Of a stretch of DNA of 64,000 nt, positions 1 through 7,855 are shown one piece after another. Origin of the DNA: DASSFG01 sp035547915 (GTDB taxonomy: Bacteria > Planctomycetota > Planctomycetia > Pirellulales > JAICIG01); contig DASZTS010000023.1 in the NCBI GenBank assembly GCA_035547915.1, positions 124,001 to 188,000 of the forward strand, in the 5' to 3' direction. Made by a program: the position numbers and the translations under genes. Position 1 is the first letter of the stretch. Every line of letters begins with the position of its first letter. The notes below the pieces were generated by a model. That model worked only from the letters and a program-made list of their open reading frames with translations. It made no database searches and was not told the origin of the DNA.

Positions 1-44
1 CGTTTTCGATACAACCCAAAGCCAAAACTTTCGCCCCTGAGGTC

Positions 45-446
45 ATGATGCATCGATCTTTCGTAAGAGCATGGATTGTTGTCTTGGCAAGTTGTTCTTT
101 TGGCTGCCAAAAGGCCGACGTGAAGGACTTCGTGCCTCCCGACGAAGCCGCCAAACAGGCGCTGACCTCTGCCCTCGACGCTTGGAAGGGGGGCAAGACG
201 CCGGATCAGATCGGGGCCACAAACCCCGCGGTGACCGCGCAGGACAATGCGTGGAAAGATGGCAAGAAGCTGACGGCCTACGAGATCGTCGGACCGGCCA
301 CGGGCGATGACCAGAACCGGCGGTTTACCGTCAAGCTCACGCTGGAGGGCGCGGCCGCACCGCAGGAAACGACGTACGTCGTATTCGGCAAAGATCCGGT
401 CTGGGTGGTCAGCAGCGAAAGCTATCAGAAAATGTCAGGCATGTGA
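45..446 (+). CDS. Small predicted lipoprotein of unknown function
   Basis: This encodes 133 residues. The N-terminus is a short basic stretch and a hydrophobic core ending in a lipobox-like SFGC, so the mature protein is probably lipid-anchored at the cysteine. The rest is soluble and polar with no motif I recognise; 'TPDQIGATNPAV' and a C-terminal beta-rich stretch resemble small planctomycete periplasmic proteins whose function is unknown. Two adjacent ATG codons (45 and 48) are possible starts, and the upstream sequence does not decide between them. It is convergent with mqnE. I see no operon partner, although the window begins only 44 bases upstream. Confidence 0.65.
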   Translation: MMHRSFVRAWIVVLASCSFGCQKADVKDFVPPDEAAKQALTSALDAWKGGKTPDQIGATNPAVTAQDNAWKDGKKLTAYEIVGPATGDDQNRRFTVKLTLEGAAAPQETTYVVFGKDPVWVVSSESYQKMSGM

Positions 447-493
447 GCCGCGGCGGTGCAGCGAGTTCACTGTCACCCTGCCCAAGGCCTCTG

Positions 494-538
494 CTAGGTT
501 GCGGGCAGCTTCTTTCTTTCTGATAACCCGCGACCTAG
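494..538. terminator. Stem-loop between convergent genes, probable bidirectional terminator
   Basis: CTAGGTTGCGGG (494-505) pairs with CCCGCGACCTAG (527-538) as a 12-bp stem with one G-U wobble, closing a 21-base pyrimidine-rich loop. It lies between the stop of the small lipoprotein gene and the mqnE stop codon (complement of 535-537), which it overlaps. There is no clear T-tract, so intrinsic termination is inferred from structure and position only. Confidence 0.5.
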
Positions 539-1671
539 CTAGCCACCGCCACGGCGTCGCCCTGTTCCCACTCGGCACCTTGACGCAGCACCCGGTGATA
601 GAGCGTGTCGCGTTCGACCGGCTCGCGGCCGGCTTCGGTGATCAAGCGGCAGATTTCCTCCACGGAAAGAATCTCGGGCGTCTCCGCGCCGGCGTCGTGG
701 TAGATCAACTCGTGGCGTACGGTACCGTCCAGATCGTCGGCGCCGTACGACAAGGCGGTCTGCGCCGTGCCGATTCCGAGCATGATCCAATAGGCCTTCA
801 TGTGCGCGACATTGTCGAGCATCAACCGACTGATGGCCATCGTGCGCAGGTCGAGCAAGGCCGACGGCTTGCGCAGGTGGCTCAGGCCTGTGTTGTCGGG
901 ATGAAAAGCCAGTGGGATGAAGGTTTGGAATCCGCCCGTCTCGTCCTGCAACTCGCGCAGGCGAAGCAGATGGTCGATGCGGTGATATGGTTCTTCGATG
1001 TGACCGTACAACATCGTGCAATTCGTCCGCAGGCCGAGTTCGTGGGCCGTACGGTGGATCTCCAGCCAGTTGCTGGCATCGGCCTTGTGCTCGCAGATCT
1101 TGTCGCGCACCTCGGGATGGAAGATCTCGGCGCCTCCGCCGGGCATGCTCCCCAGGCCGGCGTCGATCAATTCCAACAGAATGTCGCGCACGGGCCGCTT
1201 GGTGAGGTGCTGGAACCAGTTGATCTCGACCGCCGTCCACCCCTTCAAGTGCAGACGCGGAAACGCCTCGTGCAGCAGGCGGATGACGCTCACGTACCAC
1301 TCGTACTTCATCTGGTGGTGCAGGCCGCCGACGATGTGCATCTCGGTGCAGCCCGCCTCGACCGCCTCACGCCCGCGGTCGAGGATCTGCTCGTCGCTCA
1401 TCAGATATCCCTTCGGATCGCGAAGGTCGGAGCGGAACGCACAGAACGTACACCGGTAGACGCAGACGTTGGTCGGATTGAGGTGCGTGTTGATGTTGTA
1501 GTAGGCACGGTTGCCGTTCACGCGCTCGCGGACGACGTCGGCCAATCGGCCCAGGTCGTTGAGATGGACCTCGGGCTGATAGAGGTAGACTCCCTCTTCG
1601 AGCGAGAGTCGCTCGCCAGCCAGCACCTTGTCGCGTATCGAAGCAAAAGTCGGTTTACTCGGGAAAGCCAT
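535..1671 (-). CDS. mqnE: Aminofutalosine synthase MqnE (radical SAM)
   Basis: This 378-residue protein is a radical SAM enzyme. MqnE joins 3-[(1-carboxyvinyl)oxy]benzoate, the MqnA product, to SAM to give aminofutalosine in the futalosine route to menaquinone. The cluster-binding motif CVYRCTFC (C70, C74, C77) has the CX3CX2C spacing, followed by CAFRSD, the MqnE-type continuation. GLHHQMKYEWY, GLGSMPGGGAEIF and TMLYGHIE are the conserved family blocks. The length is normal for the family. It stands alone here, 33 kb from mqnA and mqnC. It could be confused with MqnC, but the 34.7 kb gene fits MqnC better (CSAVCDFC and GGMHPDL), leaving this one as MqnE. Confidence 0.93.
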   Translation of the reverse strand: MAFPSKPTFASIRDKVLAGERLSLEEGVYLYQPEVHLNDLGRLADVVRERVNGNRAYYNINTHLNPTNVCVYRCTFCAFRSDLRDPKGYLMSDEQILDRGREAVEAGCTEMHIVGGLHHQMKYEWYVSVIRLLHEAFPRLHLKGWTAVEINWFQHLTKRPVRDILLELIDAGLGSMPGGGAEIFHPEVRDKICEHKADASNWLEIHRTAHELGLRTNCTMLYGHIEEPYHRIDHLLRLRELQDETGGFQTFIPLAFHPDNTGLSHLRKPSALLDLRTMAISRLMLDNVAHMKAYWIMLGIGTAQTALSYGADDLDGTVRHELIYHDAGAETPEILSVEEICRLITEAGREPVERDTLYHRVLRQGAEWEQGDAVAVAS

Positions 1672-1873
1672 GCGAACTACTATCTTTGGATACGGTGTCG
1701 TGAGCTCTTATCTTAATGAGCCGGGGCGGTGATGCATACCGCACGAACCGGCGGAGAATCCGGCCCGTCTATGGAACCGTAGCAGCGGGCACTGGTTAAC
1801 CGCCGCAAGCTTGGCATGATAGATGCTCGCGTTGGCCGCATAGTTCACCGAGACATCAACTGGGGGTTACCGC

Positions 1874-3601
1874 ATGTCAGTCCGCGTCTGGGCTCCCCAT
1901 GCGAAAAAGGTCGAGTTGCAGTCGAACGGGTCCCGTTCCTCCATGGCCGACGCGGGGGGCGGCTGGTGGGAGTCGCAAGTCGATGTTTCGCCGGGAACCG
2001 ATTATGCGTTCTCGCTCGACGGCGGACCGCCGCGGCCCGATCCGCGCTCGCCGTATCAACCCTCGGGCCTGCATGGGTCATCCCAAAGTATCGACCATTC
2101 CACCTTCGAATGGGACGATCGAGGTTGGCAAGCTCCGCCGTTGCCTTCGGCCGTCGTGTATGAACTGCACGTCGGAACATTCACGCCCGAGGGAACGTTC
2201 GACGCCGTCATCGACAGGCTGCCGCACCTGACCGAATTGGGAATCACGCACGTCGAGCTGATGCCCGTCAACGAGTTTCCGGGCCGGCGGGGGTGGGGTT
2301 ACGACAGCGTCGACATTTTCGCTCCCCATCATGGCTACGGCGGCCCGGAGGGTCTCAAGCGGCTGATCGACGCCTGCCACCGCGCCCATTTGGCCGTCAT
2401 CATCGACGTGATCTATAACCACATGGGACCGACCGGCAACTATCTGTCCGAATTCGGTCCCTATTTCAGCGACCGGCACACCACGCCCTGGGGCGCGGCG
2501 GTGAACTTCGACGGTCCGCAGAGCGACGAAGTACGGCGGTTCTTCATCGACAACGCTCTGATGTGGTTGAGAGATTATCACGCCGACGGCTTACGGCTCG
2601 ACGCCGTCCACGCCATCGTCGATACATCGGCCATTCCCTTTCTTGAACAGCTCGCGTCCGAGGTGGCCGACTTGTCGGCGCATCTTGGCCGGCATCTGGT
2701 GCTGATCGCGGAGAGCGATCTCAATGATCCGCGCGTGGTGCGGAACTGGGAGATCGGCGGATTCGGTTACGATGCCCAATGGAGTGACGACTTCCACCAC
2801 GCGTTGCACACGGTGCTTACAGGCGAACACGAGGGCTATTACGCCGACTTCGGGTCGATGTCCGATCTGGCACTCGCCCTGCGGCAAAACTTCGTCTACG
2901 CGGGCCGTTATTCCGCGTTTCGCCGCCGCCAGCATGGCCGGGCGACTCTGGGATTATCGGGCCACCGTTTCTTGGGCTATCTGCAAAACCACGACCAGCT
3001 CGGCAATCGGGCTCAGGGCGATCGCAGCAGTCACCTGATGAGCAAGGGCCGGCTCAAGGTCGGGGCCGCGCTGGTGCTCACGTCGCCTTTCGTGCCGATG
3101 TTGTTCCAAGGTGAAGAATGGGGTTCGACGTCCCCGTTCCAGTTCTTCACCGATTTCGAGGAACCCGAGCTGGCGAAAGCGGTGCGCGAGGGTCGGCTCA
3201 AAGAATTCTCCGCCTTTGGCTGGTCGCCGGAGCAGATTCCCGATCCGCAGGATCCGGCCACGTTTGAACGGTCGAAGCTCAAGTGGGACGAACTGGCATC
3301 GCCGCCGCACGGTGAGCTTCTCGACTGGCACAAACAATTAATCCGCTTGCGGCGGCGCGAACTGGCCCTGACCGACGGCCGCTTGGAAAAAGTGGGAGTC
3401 GAGTTCGACGAACAGGCACGCTGGCTCGTCGTCGAGCGCGGCGACATCACGGTAGTCTGCAATCTGGGCGAGCGCCGCCAACTCGTGCCGCTCGCCGAGC
3501 ATCGGCCGCGCTCGCTTCGGCTCGCCTCCGAGCCAGACACCGAGGTGCGTGACGCCGGCGTCGATTTGCCGCCCGATTCCGTTGCCATTCTGGGCGATTA
3601 A
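1874..3601 (+). CDS. treZ: Malto-oligosyltrehalose trehalohydrolase (GH13)
   Basis: The 575-residue product is a GH13 hydrolase that releases trehalose from maltooligosyl-trehalose in the TreY/TreZ route. An N-terminal beta-sandwich ('VRVWAPHAKKVEL', about residues 1-90) precedes the (beta/alpha)8 barrel. Visible signature regions are DVIYNHMGP, GLRLDAVHAI with the nucleophile Asp, LIAESDLND with the acid/base Glu, and YLQNHDQLGNR with the third catalytic Asp; the NHDQxGNR form is typical of TreZ rather than GlgB. A purine-rich stretch (GGGGG) precedes the ATG. No treY or treS lies nearby, so the substrate-making partner must be encoded elsewhere. It is divergent from mqnE across about 200 bases that hold no other gene. 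Confidence 0.92.
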   Translation: MSVRVWAPHAKKVELQSNGSRSSMADAGGGWWESQVDVSPGTDYAFSLDGGPPRPDPRSPYQPSGLHGSSQSIDHSTFEWDDRGWQAPPLPSAVVYELHVGTFTPEGTFDAVIDRLPHLTELGITHVELMPVNEFPGRRGWGYDSVDIFAPHHGYGGPEGLKRLIDACHRAHLAVIIDVIYNHMGPTGNYLSEFGPYFSDRHTTPWGAAVNFDGPQSDEVRRFFIDNALMWLRDYHADGLRLDAVHAIVDTSAIPFLEQLASEVADLSAHLGRHLVLIAESDLNDPRVVRNWEIGGFGYDAQWSDDFHHALHTVLTGEHEGYYADFGSMSDLALALRQNFVYAGRYSAFRRRQHGRATLGLSGHRFLGYLQNHDQLGNRAQGDRSSHLMSKGRLKVGAALVLTSPFVPMLFQGEEWGSTSPFQFFTDFEEPELAKAVREGRLKEFSAFGWSPEQIPDPQDPATFERSKLKWDELASPPHGELLDWHKQLIRLRRRELALTDGRLEKVGVEFDEQARWLVVERGDITVVCNLGERRQLVPLAEHRPRSLRLASEPDTEVRDAGVDLPPDSVAILGD

Positions 3602-3705
3602 GGCTGCTCGGCCAACCAAATCGAGCCGAAATCGAAAAGCTGGCTTTTCTCTTTTCACACGCTACAGTGATAGGCGACCGTTGCAGGGCTGCGAGGGCGC
3701 AAGGC

Positions 3706-5013
3706 GTGGAATTCTCGATCGACCAGGTGCTGGGGATGGCGCCGGACGCCTCTTCCGCCGCGGCCGGACGCAAACTCGCCGCCGTCAAATCGTGGCAGAA
3801 CCTCGGACGGTCGGCGGAAGCCATTTGGGGCGAGTGTCAGGGGAGCGCCGTCTATCAGGTTCGCTGTTCACTCGCTGACCTGTCATACAAATGCTCCTGC
3901 CCCAGCCGAAAATTCCCCTGCAAGCACGTCCTTGGATTATTGCTCGTCGCGACCGGCACACCCAGTGCGCTAAACGAGGGCGAGCCTCCCGATTGGGTCG
4001 TTGAATGGCTCGGCAAGCGTGAGGCCGCGGCCAGGCAGCGCGAAACACGACGGGCCAACGCGGGCGCGCCGGTTGATGCCGCTGCGCAGGCCAAACGGGC
4101 CGAGAAACGCTCGGAACGCGTCGCCGCGGGTGTCGAACAATTGCAGCGCTGGCTGAGCGATCTGGCGCGCAACGGCCTGGCGGCGCTGGAAACGCAGCCC
4201 GCCTCGTTTTGGGAGGCAGAGGCGGCACGGCTGGTCGACGCTCAGGCGCCGGGGCTCGCCGGCCGAATTCGCGGACTCGCGAGCGTGCCACGAGCCACGC
4301 CCGACTGGCCCCGCCGGTTGGCAGAACAGCTCGGCCGCGTTGCCCTGGCCGCGCATGCCTTCAACAGGCTCGATTCGATTGCGCCCTTGCTGCGTGAGGA
4401 CGTGCGACAGTTTGTCGGCTGGACCTTGAAAGAGGATGAAGTCGAAGCGGTCGGCGAACGCGTCGACGACGCATGGATCGTGATCGGTCAGACGATCGAC
4501 GACGAAGAACGCATTCGCGTGCAGCGCAATTGGCTGTTCGGCGACCGCAGCCGCCGGACGGCGCTGGTCCTTCAATTTGCCGCCGGCGCGGCGCCGTTCG
4601 CCGAAACGTTCGTGCCAGGTACGCAATTCACCGCCGAGATCGTCTACTATCCGAGTGCTTGGCCGCAACGTGCTCGTGTCTCGGTGCGCCGTGGTGAGTC
4701 GGTCGCAGCCATCGAGCGGTTGCCCGGCAGCCCGTCCTGTACGGCCTTTCTTGATGAAGTTACGGCGGCGTTGGTCCGGCAACCGTGGCTGGATCGTTTC
4801 CCGGCGGTGCTCTCGGGCGTGGTGCCGGCCGTGGACGGCGAGCGGTGGCAGATTCAGGATTCTGCGGGCGGCGCTTTGCCGTTGACGGGTAGGCGGCATT
4901 GGCGATTGCTCGCGTTGTCGGGCGGCGCGGCCGTCGACTTGGCCGGTGAGTGGAACGGCGAATCGTTGTGGCCGTTGGGAGTTGCGGTCGCGGGGAAGTT
5001 CCACGCCTTGTGA
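3706..5013 (+). CDS. SWIM zinc finger protein, first gene of the MoxR-VWA-type operon
   Basis: The 435-residue protein carries a SWIM-type zinc motif, CSCPSRKFPCKH (C63, C65, C72, H74), in the pattern CxCx6CxH. SWIM domains are known in DNA- or protein-binding contexts. The rest is alpha-helical with no recognised enzyme motif; a stretch at about residues 108-140 is rich in Arg and Ala and may be coiled coil. I chose GTG 3706, preceded by GAGGG, over the in-frame GTG 3667, which has no ribosome-binding site. It is followed after 17 bases by the DUF5691 gene. The same gene order, with the ATPase, DUF5682 and VWA genes, is familiar from other bacterial genomes, so the five products likely act together. 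The specific role is unknown. Confidence 0.85.
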   Translation: MEFSIDQVLGMAPDASSAAAGRKLAAVKSWQNLGRSAEAIWGECQGSAVYQVRCSLADLSYKCSCPSRKFPCKHVLGLLLVATGTPSALNEGEPPDWVVEWLGKREAAARQRETRRANAGAPVDAAAQAKRAEKRSERVAAGVEQLQRWLSDLARNGLAALETQPASFWEAEAARLVDAQAPGLAGRIRGLASVPRATPDWPRRLAEQLGRVALAAHAFNRLDSIAPLLREDVRQFVGWTLKEDEVEAVGERVDDAWIVIGQTIDDEERIRVQRNWLFGDRSRRTALVLQFAAGAAPFAETFVPGTQFTAEIVYYPSAWPQRARVSVRRGESVAAIERLPGSPSCTAFLDEVTAALVRQPWLDRFPAVLSGVVPAVDGERWQIQDSAGGALPLTGRRHWRLLALSGGAAVDLAGEWNGESLWPLGVAVAGKFHAL

Positions 5014-5030
5014 AAGGGGCGGCACGTCGG

Positions 5031-6659
5031 ATGGACGACTTGATCAAACGGCTCGTTGTCGGAACTGCGGCCCAGCCTAACGCCCAGGTAGAAACCGGAA
5101 CGGACGTTGACGGCCTGCTGGCTGGCTTGTCCGCGGTCGACACGGAGCAAAAGTTGCTGATCGCCGCCGCGGCCGGAGCGGTCTATCGCCAGGCCGGCTA
5201 TTCGGCGGAGAAGGCGAAAGAGAGGTCCGCCGCGTCACCCCCGGACGCCGAACCGGTCTGCTCGCCGCCGCTGGCTCAGCTCCTGCGGCGCATGTTCGAT
5301 GGCGAACACGCGGCTTTCTTGGGCGAGGCTTGGCAGCGGATGGCGCACGCCGGCCAGAGGTTGCCGCACGAATTACTCCCTCTCGCGCTCGACAAGTGCC
5401 GTCAGGAGTTACGCCCCTCGCTGATGGCCGTGCTCGGCGCGCGCGGTCGCTGGCTGGCGGGGTTCAATGCCGATTGGCGGTGGGCCTGTGCCGCCCGCAT
5501 CGACGCGGTTGAAGACGGACCAACCGATGCCGAGGCCGAAAGGATCTGGAACGAAGGCGTACTGACCGAACGGGTGGCTATATTGCGTCGGATGCGACGG
5601 ATCGATCCTGCACGGGCACGCCTGTGGCTCGCCGATGCCTGGTCGAAAGAAAAGGCCGATCACCGCGCGAAATTGCTGGAGGCCGTCGACGTCGCGCTGA
5701 CGGCCGAGGATGAACCGTTGCTCGAGATGGCGCGCCGCGATCGAAGCGCAGGTGTTCGCTCGTGCGCCGTGCGTTACCTTGCTCGCATTCCCGGCTCGGC
5801 GTTGGCCACGCGGATTCTCGAGCGGGCCGACGCCATGCTGTCGTGGGAGTTGCCGCCGCCGGTGCGCGGTATCAAATCGGCCATCAAGGCATTGGCAGGC
5901 GGCGGCCAGGCATCGCCCCGATTAAACGCCACGCCGCCGACCGCCATCGATGCGGCTTGGGAACAGGACGGGATCGCGCGGAAACCGCCACAGGGGATCG
6001 GCGAGCGCGGCTGGTGGTTGGCGCAGACGCTCTCGTGTGTTTCGCCACAGCACTGGGAAGACCGTTTTCGGGCCGATCCCACGGCCCTCTTGGCCGCTTC
6101 GGAAGCGGGCGAGTGGTACGCGTCGCTGCTCGAAGGATGGGCGCAAGCCGCTATCTCGTTTGCCAGTCAGAACTGGTTGGCCGCTCTTTGGGAGGCGCTC
6201 CGGCGATATGCGCTTCCGCGCGGCACGAGCCGAGAGGCGCAGTTGTTCCCTGCCTTACAGGATCAGTTGTTGGCCGTCCTGACCGGCGATGCGGCCGACC
6301 GGATCGTCGTTCGTCTGCTGGAGGGATCTCTCGACGAGCCCGATCGGTGGGCCAAGCCGCTCGCGGCACTACGGAGACCGTGGAGCGCCGATGTGACGTC
6401 CGCATGGTCGGCAGCACTGACCCAACGTGTGCGCTCGTTGCGGCCGGGCAGCGACAACGACTGGTATCTCTGGAGCACGCTGCTCGAAACGGCCGCCGGC
6501 GCCATGCACCCGAGCGGGTTTGCCGCGGCCGTCGGTCCATGGGAGTTGGCCACGGGCGATGGGTCTCTCTCTCGTTGGCAGCATCAACTGGACAAATTCG
6601 GCGAAGCGGTTCGCGCGCGGCAGATTATTTGGCAGGAGACGGCTAACGTACACGGCTGA
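5031..6659 (+). CDS. DUF5691 family protein, second gene of the five-gene operon
   Basis: This encodes 542 residues. The N-terminus 'MDDLIKRLVVGTAAQP' and the repeated helical pattern resemble the DUF5691 family, which travels with SWIM, MoxR and VWA genes. The middle (about residues 160-270) has HEAT-like helical pairs such as 'RDRSAGVRSCAVRYLARIPGS', suggesting a solenoid scaffold. No catalytic motif is visible. ATG 5031 has a GGGG stretch about 12 bases upstream; an in-frame GTG at 5010 overlaps the preceding stop (GTGA) and is the alternative start, which would imply translational coupling. The family name is recalled from gene context and N-terminal similarity. Confidence 0.8.
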   Translation: MDDLIKRLVVGTAAQPNAQVETGTDVDGLLAGLSAVDTEQKLLIAAAAGAVYRQAGYSAEKAKERSAASPPDAEPVCSPPLAQLLRRMFDGEHAAFLGEAWQRMAHAGQRLPHELLPLALDKCRQELRPSLMAVLGARGRWLAGFNADWRWACAARIDAVEDGPTDAEAERIWNEGVLTERVAILRRMRRIDPARARLWLADAWSKEKADHRAKLLEAVDVALTAEDEPLLEMARRDRSAGVRSCAVRYLARIPGSALATRILERADAMLSWELPPPVRGIKSAIKALAGGGQASPRLNATPPTAIDAAWEQDGIARKPPQGIGERGWWLAQTLSCVSPQHWEDRFRADPTALLAASEAGEWYASLLEGWAQAAISFASQNWLAALWEALRRYALPRGTSREAQLFPALQDQLLAVLTGDAADRIVVRLLEGSLDEPDRWAKPLAALRRPWSADVTSAWSAALTQRVRSLRPGSDNDWYLWSTLLETAAGAMHPSGFAAAVGPWELATGDGSLSRWQHQLDKFGEAVRARQIIWQETANVHG

Positions 6660-6697
6660 CAACCCGAAGCGATTGGTTACCAACCAGGAGTTTTTTC

Positions 6698-7837
6698 GTG
6701 AGCAAAGCCAAAGTGGCCGCGAGCGCGGCCGGATCGAACGACGGCGATGGCCCCCTTCTCGAAGGCGTTCAGCGACAGCATGCCGAACAACTCTACGCGG
6801 CCGAACTCGCCGAACTGGCGCAGGGCGACAACCGGCCGCGGCCGCCCAATTGGCGGCTATCGCCGTGGGCCGTGCGCACCTATTTGCTCGGCGGCAAACT
6901 CGACAGCGGTTTCACGGTCACGCCCAAATACGTCGGTAATGCCCGCCTGATCGAGATCGCCGTCTCGACGTTGGCGACCGATCGCGCGCTGTTGTTGTAC
7001 GGCCTGCCGGGTACGGCGAAGAGTTGGGTCAGCGAGCACCTGGCGGCGGCCATCTCCGGTGAATCGACCTGGCTCGTGCAGGGCACTGCCGGCACCGATG
7101 AAACGGCCATGCGTTACGGTTGGAACTATGCCCGGCTGCTGGCCGAGGGGCCGTCGCCGGCCGCCATGGTGCCCAGCCCGTTGATGCGCGCCATGCAGGG
7201 CGGCAAGATCGCCCGCATCGAGGAGCTCACGCGCATTCCCAGCGAAGTGCAAGATACCCTCATCACGATCCTCTCGGAGCGGACGTTGCCGGTGCCGGAG
7301 TTGAGCATCGAAATCCAGTCTCGGCAGGGGTTCAACGTGATCGCCACGGCTAACAATCGTGACAAAGGGGTGAACGAACTGTCGAGCGCCCTGCTGCGAC
7401 GATTCAACACGGTGGTCTTGCCCGTGCCGGCCACGCTCGAAGAGGAAGTGGAAATCGTCGATCGCCGGGCGCACGAAATCGGCCGGGCCTTGCAGCTTCC
7501 GGCGGAGAAACCCGCGTTGGAAGAAATCCGTCGTGTCGTGACGGTGTTTCGCGAGTTGCGTGAAGGCGTGACGACCGACGGCAAGACCAAACTGAAGAGT
7601 CCGTCGGGTACGCTCTCGACGGCCGAAGCGATCTCGGTGGTCAACAATGGTCTGGCGATGGCGGCCTATTACGGCGACGGTGTGCTCACCGCGGGCGACC
7701 TGGCGGCCGGGGTGACCGGAGCGATCGTCAAGGATCCGGTGCAAGACGTCGTCGTCTGGCAAGAGTATTTGCAGACGGTGGTCAAGGAACGCGACGGCTG
7801 GAAGGACCTGTATCGCGCCTGCCGTGAAATCGTGTAA
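6698..7837 (+). CDS. MoxR-type AAA+ ATPase, third gene of the five-gene operon
   Basis: The 379-residue protein has Walker A GLPGTAKS (102-109), a Walker B region IARIEEL (171-177) in which the usual Asp-Glu is Glu-Glu, sensor-1 ATANNRD (about 216-222) and an arginine-finger region LLRRFN. MoxR ATPases partner VWA proteins in chaperone-like remodelling pairs such as RavA-ViaA, NorQ-NorD and CbbQ-CbbO; here the VWA gene is two genes downstream. The start is GTG 6698 with AGGAG at 6686-6690, seven bases away. About 60 residues of variable N-terminus precede the AAA module. It very likely hydrolyses ATP to remodel the other operon products, but the client is unknown. Confidence 0.9.
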   Translation: MSKAKVAASAAGSNDGDGPLLEGVQRQHAEQLYAAELAELAQGDNRPRPPNWRLSPWAVRTYLLGGKLDSGFTVTPKYVGNARLIEIAVSTLATDRALLLYGLPGTAKSWVSEHLAAAISGESTWLVQGTAGTDETAMRYGWNYARLLAEGPSPAAMVPSPLMRAMQGGKIARIEELTRIPSEVQDTLITILSERTLPVPELSIEIQSRQGFNVIATANNRDKGVNELSSALLRRFNTVVLPVPATLEEEVEIVDRRAHEIGRALQLPAEKPALEEIRRVVTVFRELREGVTTDGKTKLKSPSGTLSTAEAISVVNNGLAMAAYYGDGVLTAGDLAAGVTGAIVKDPVQDVVVWQEYLQTVVKERDGWKDLYRACREIV

Positions 7838-7855
7838 TTGATCGGTACTCCGACG

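Noticed and set aside
307..1716. A 469-codon plus-strand open frame across mqnE
   Set aside because: It runs antisense to a clear radical SAM gene and has no family motif; GC-rich codon use produces such frames.
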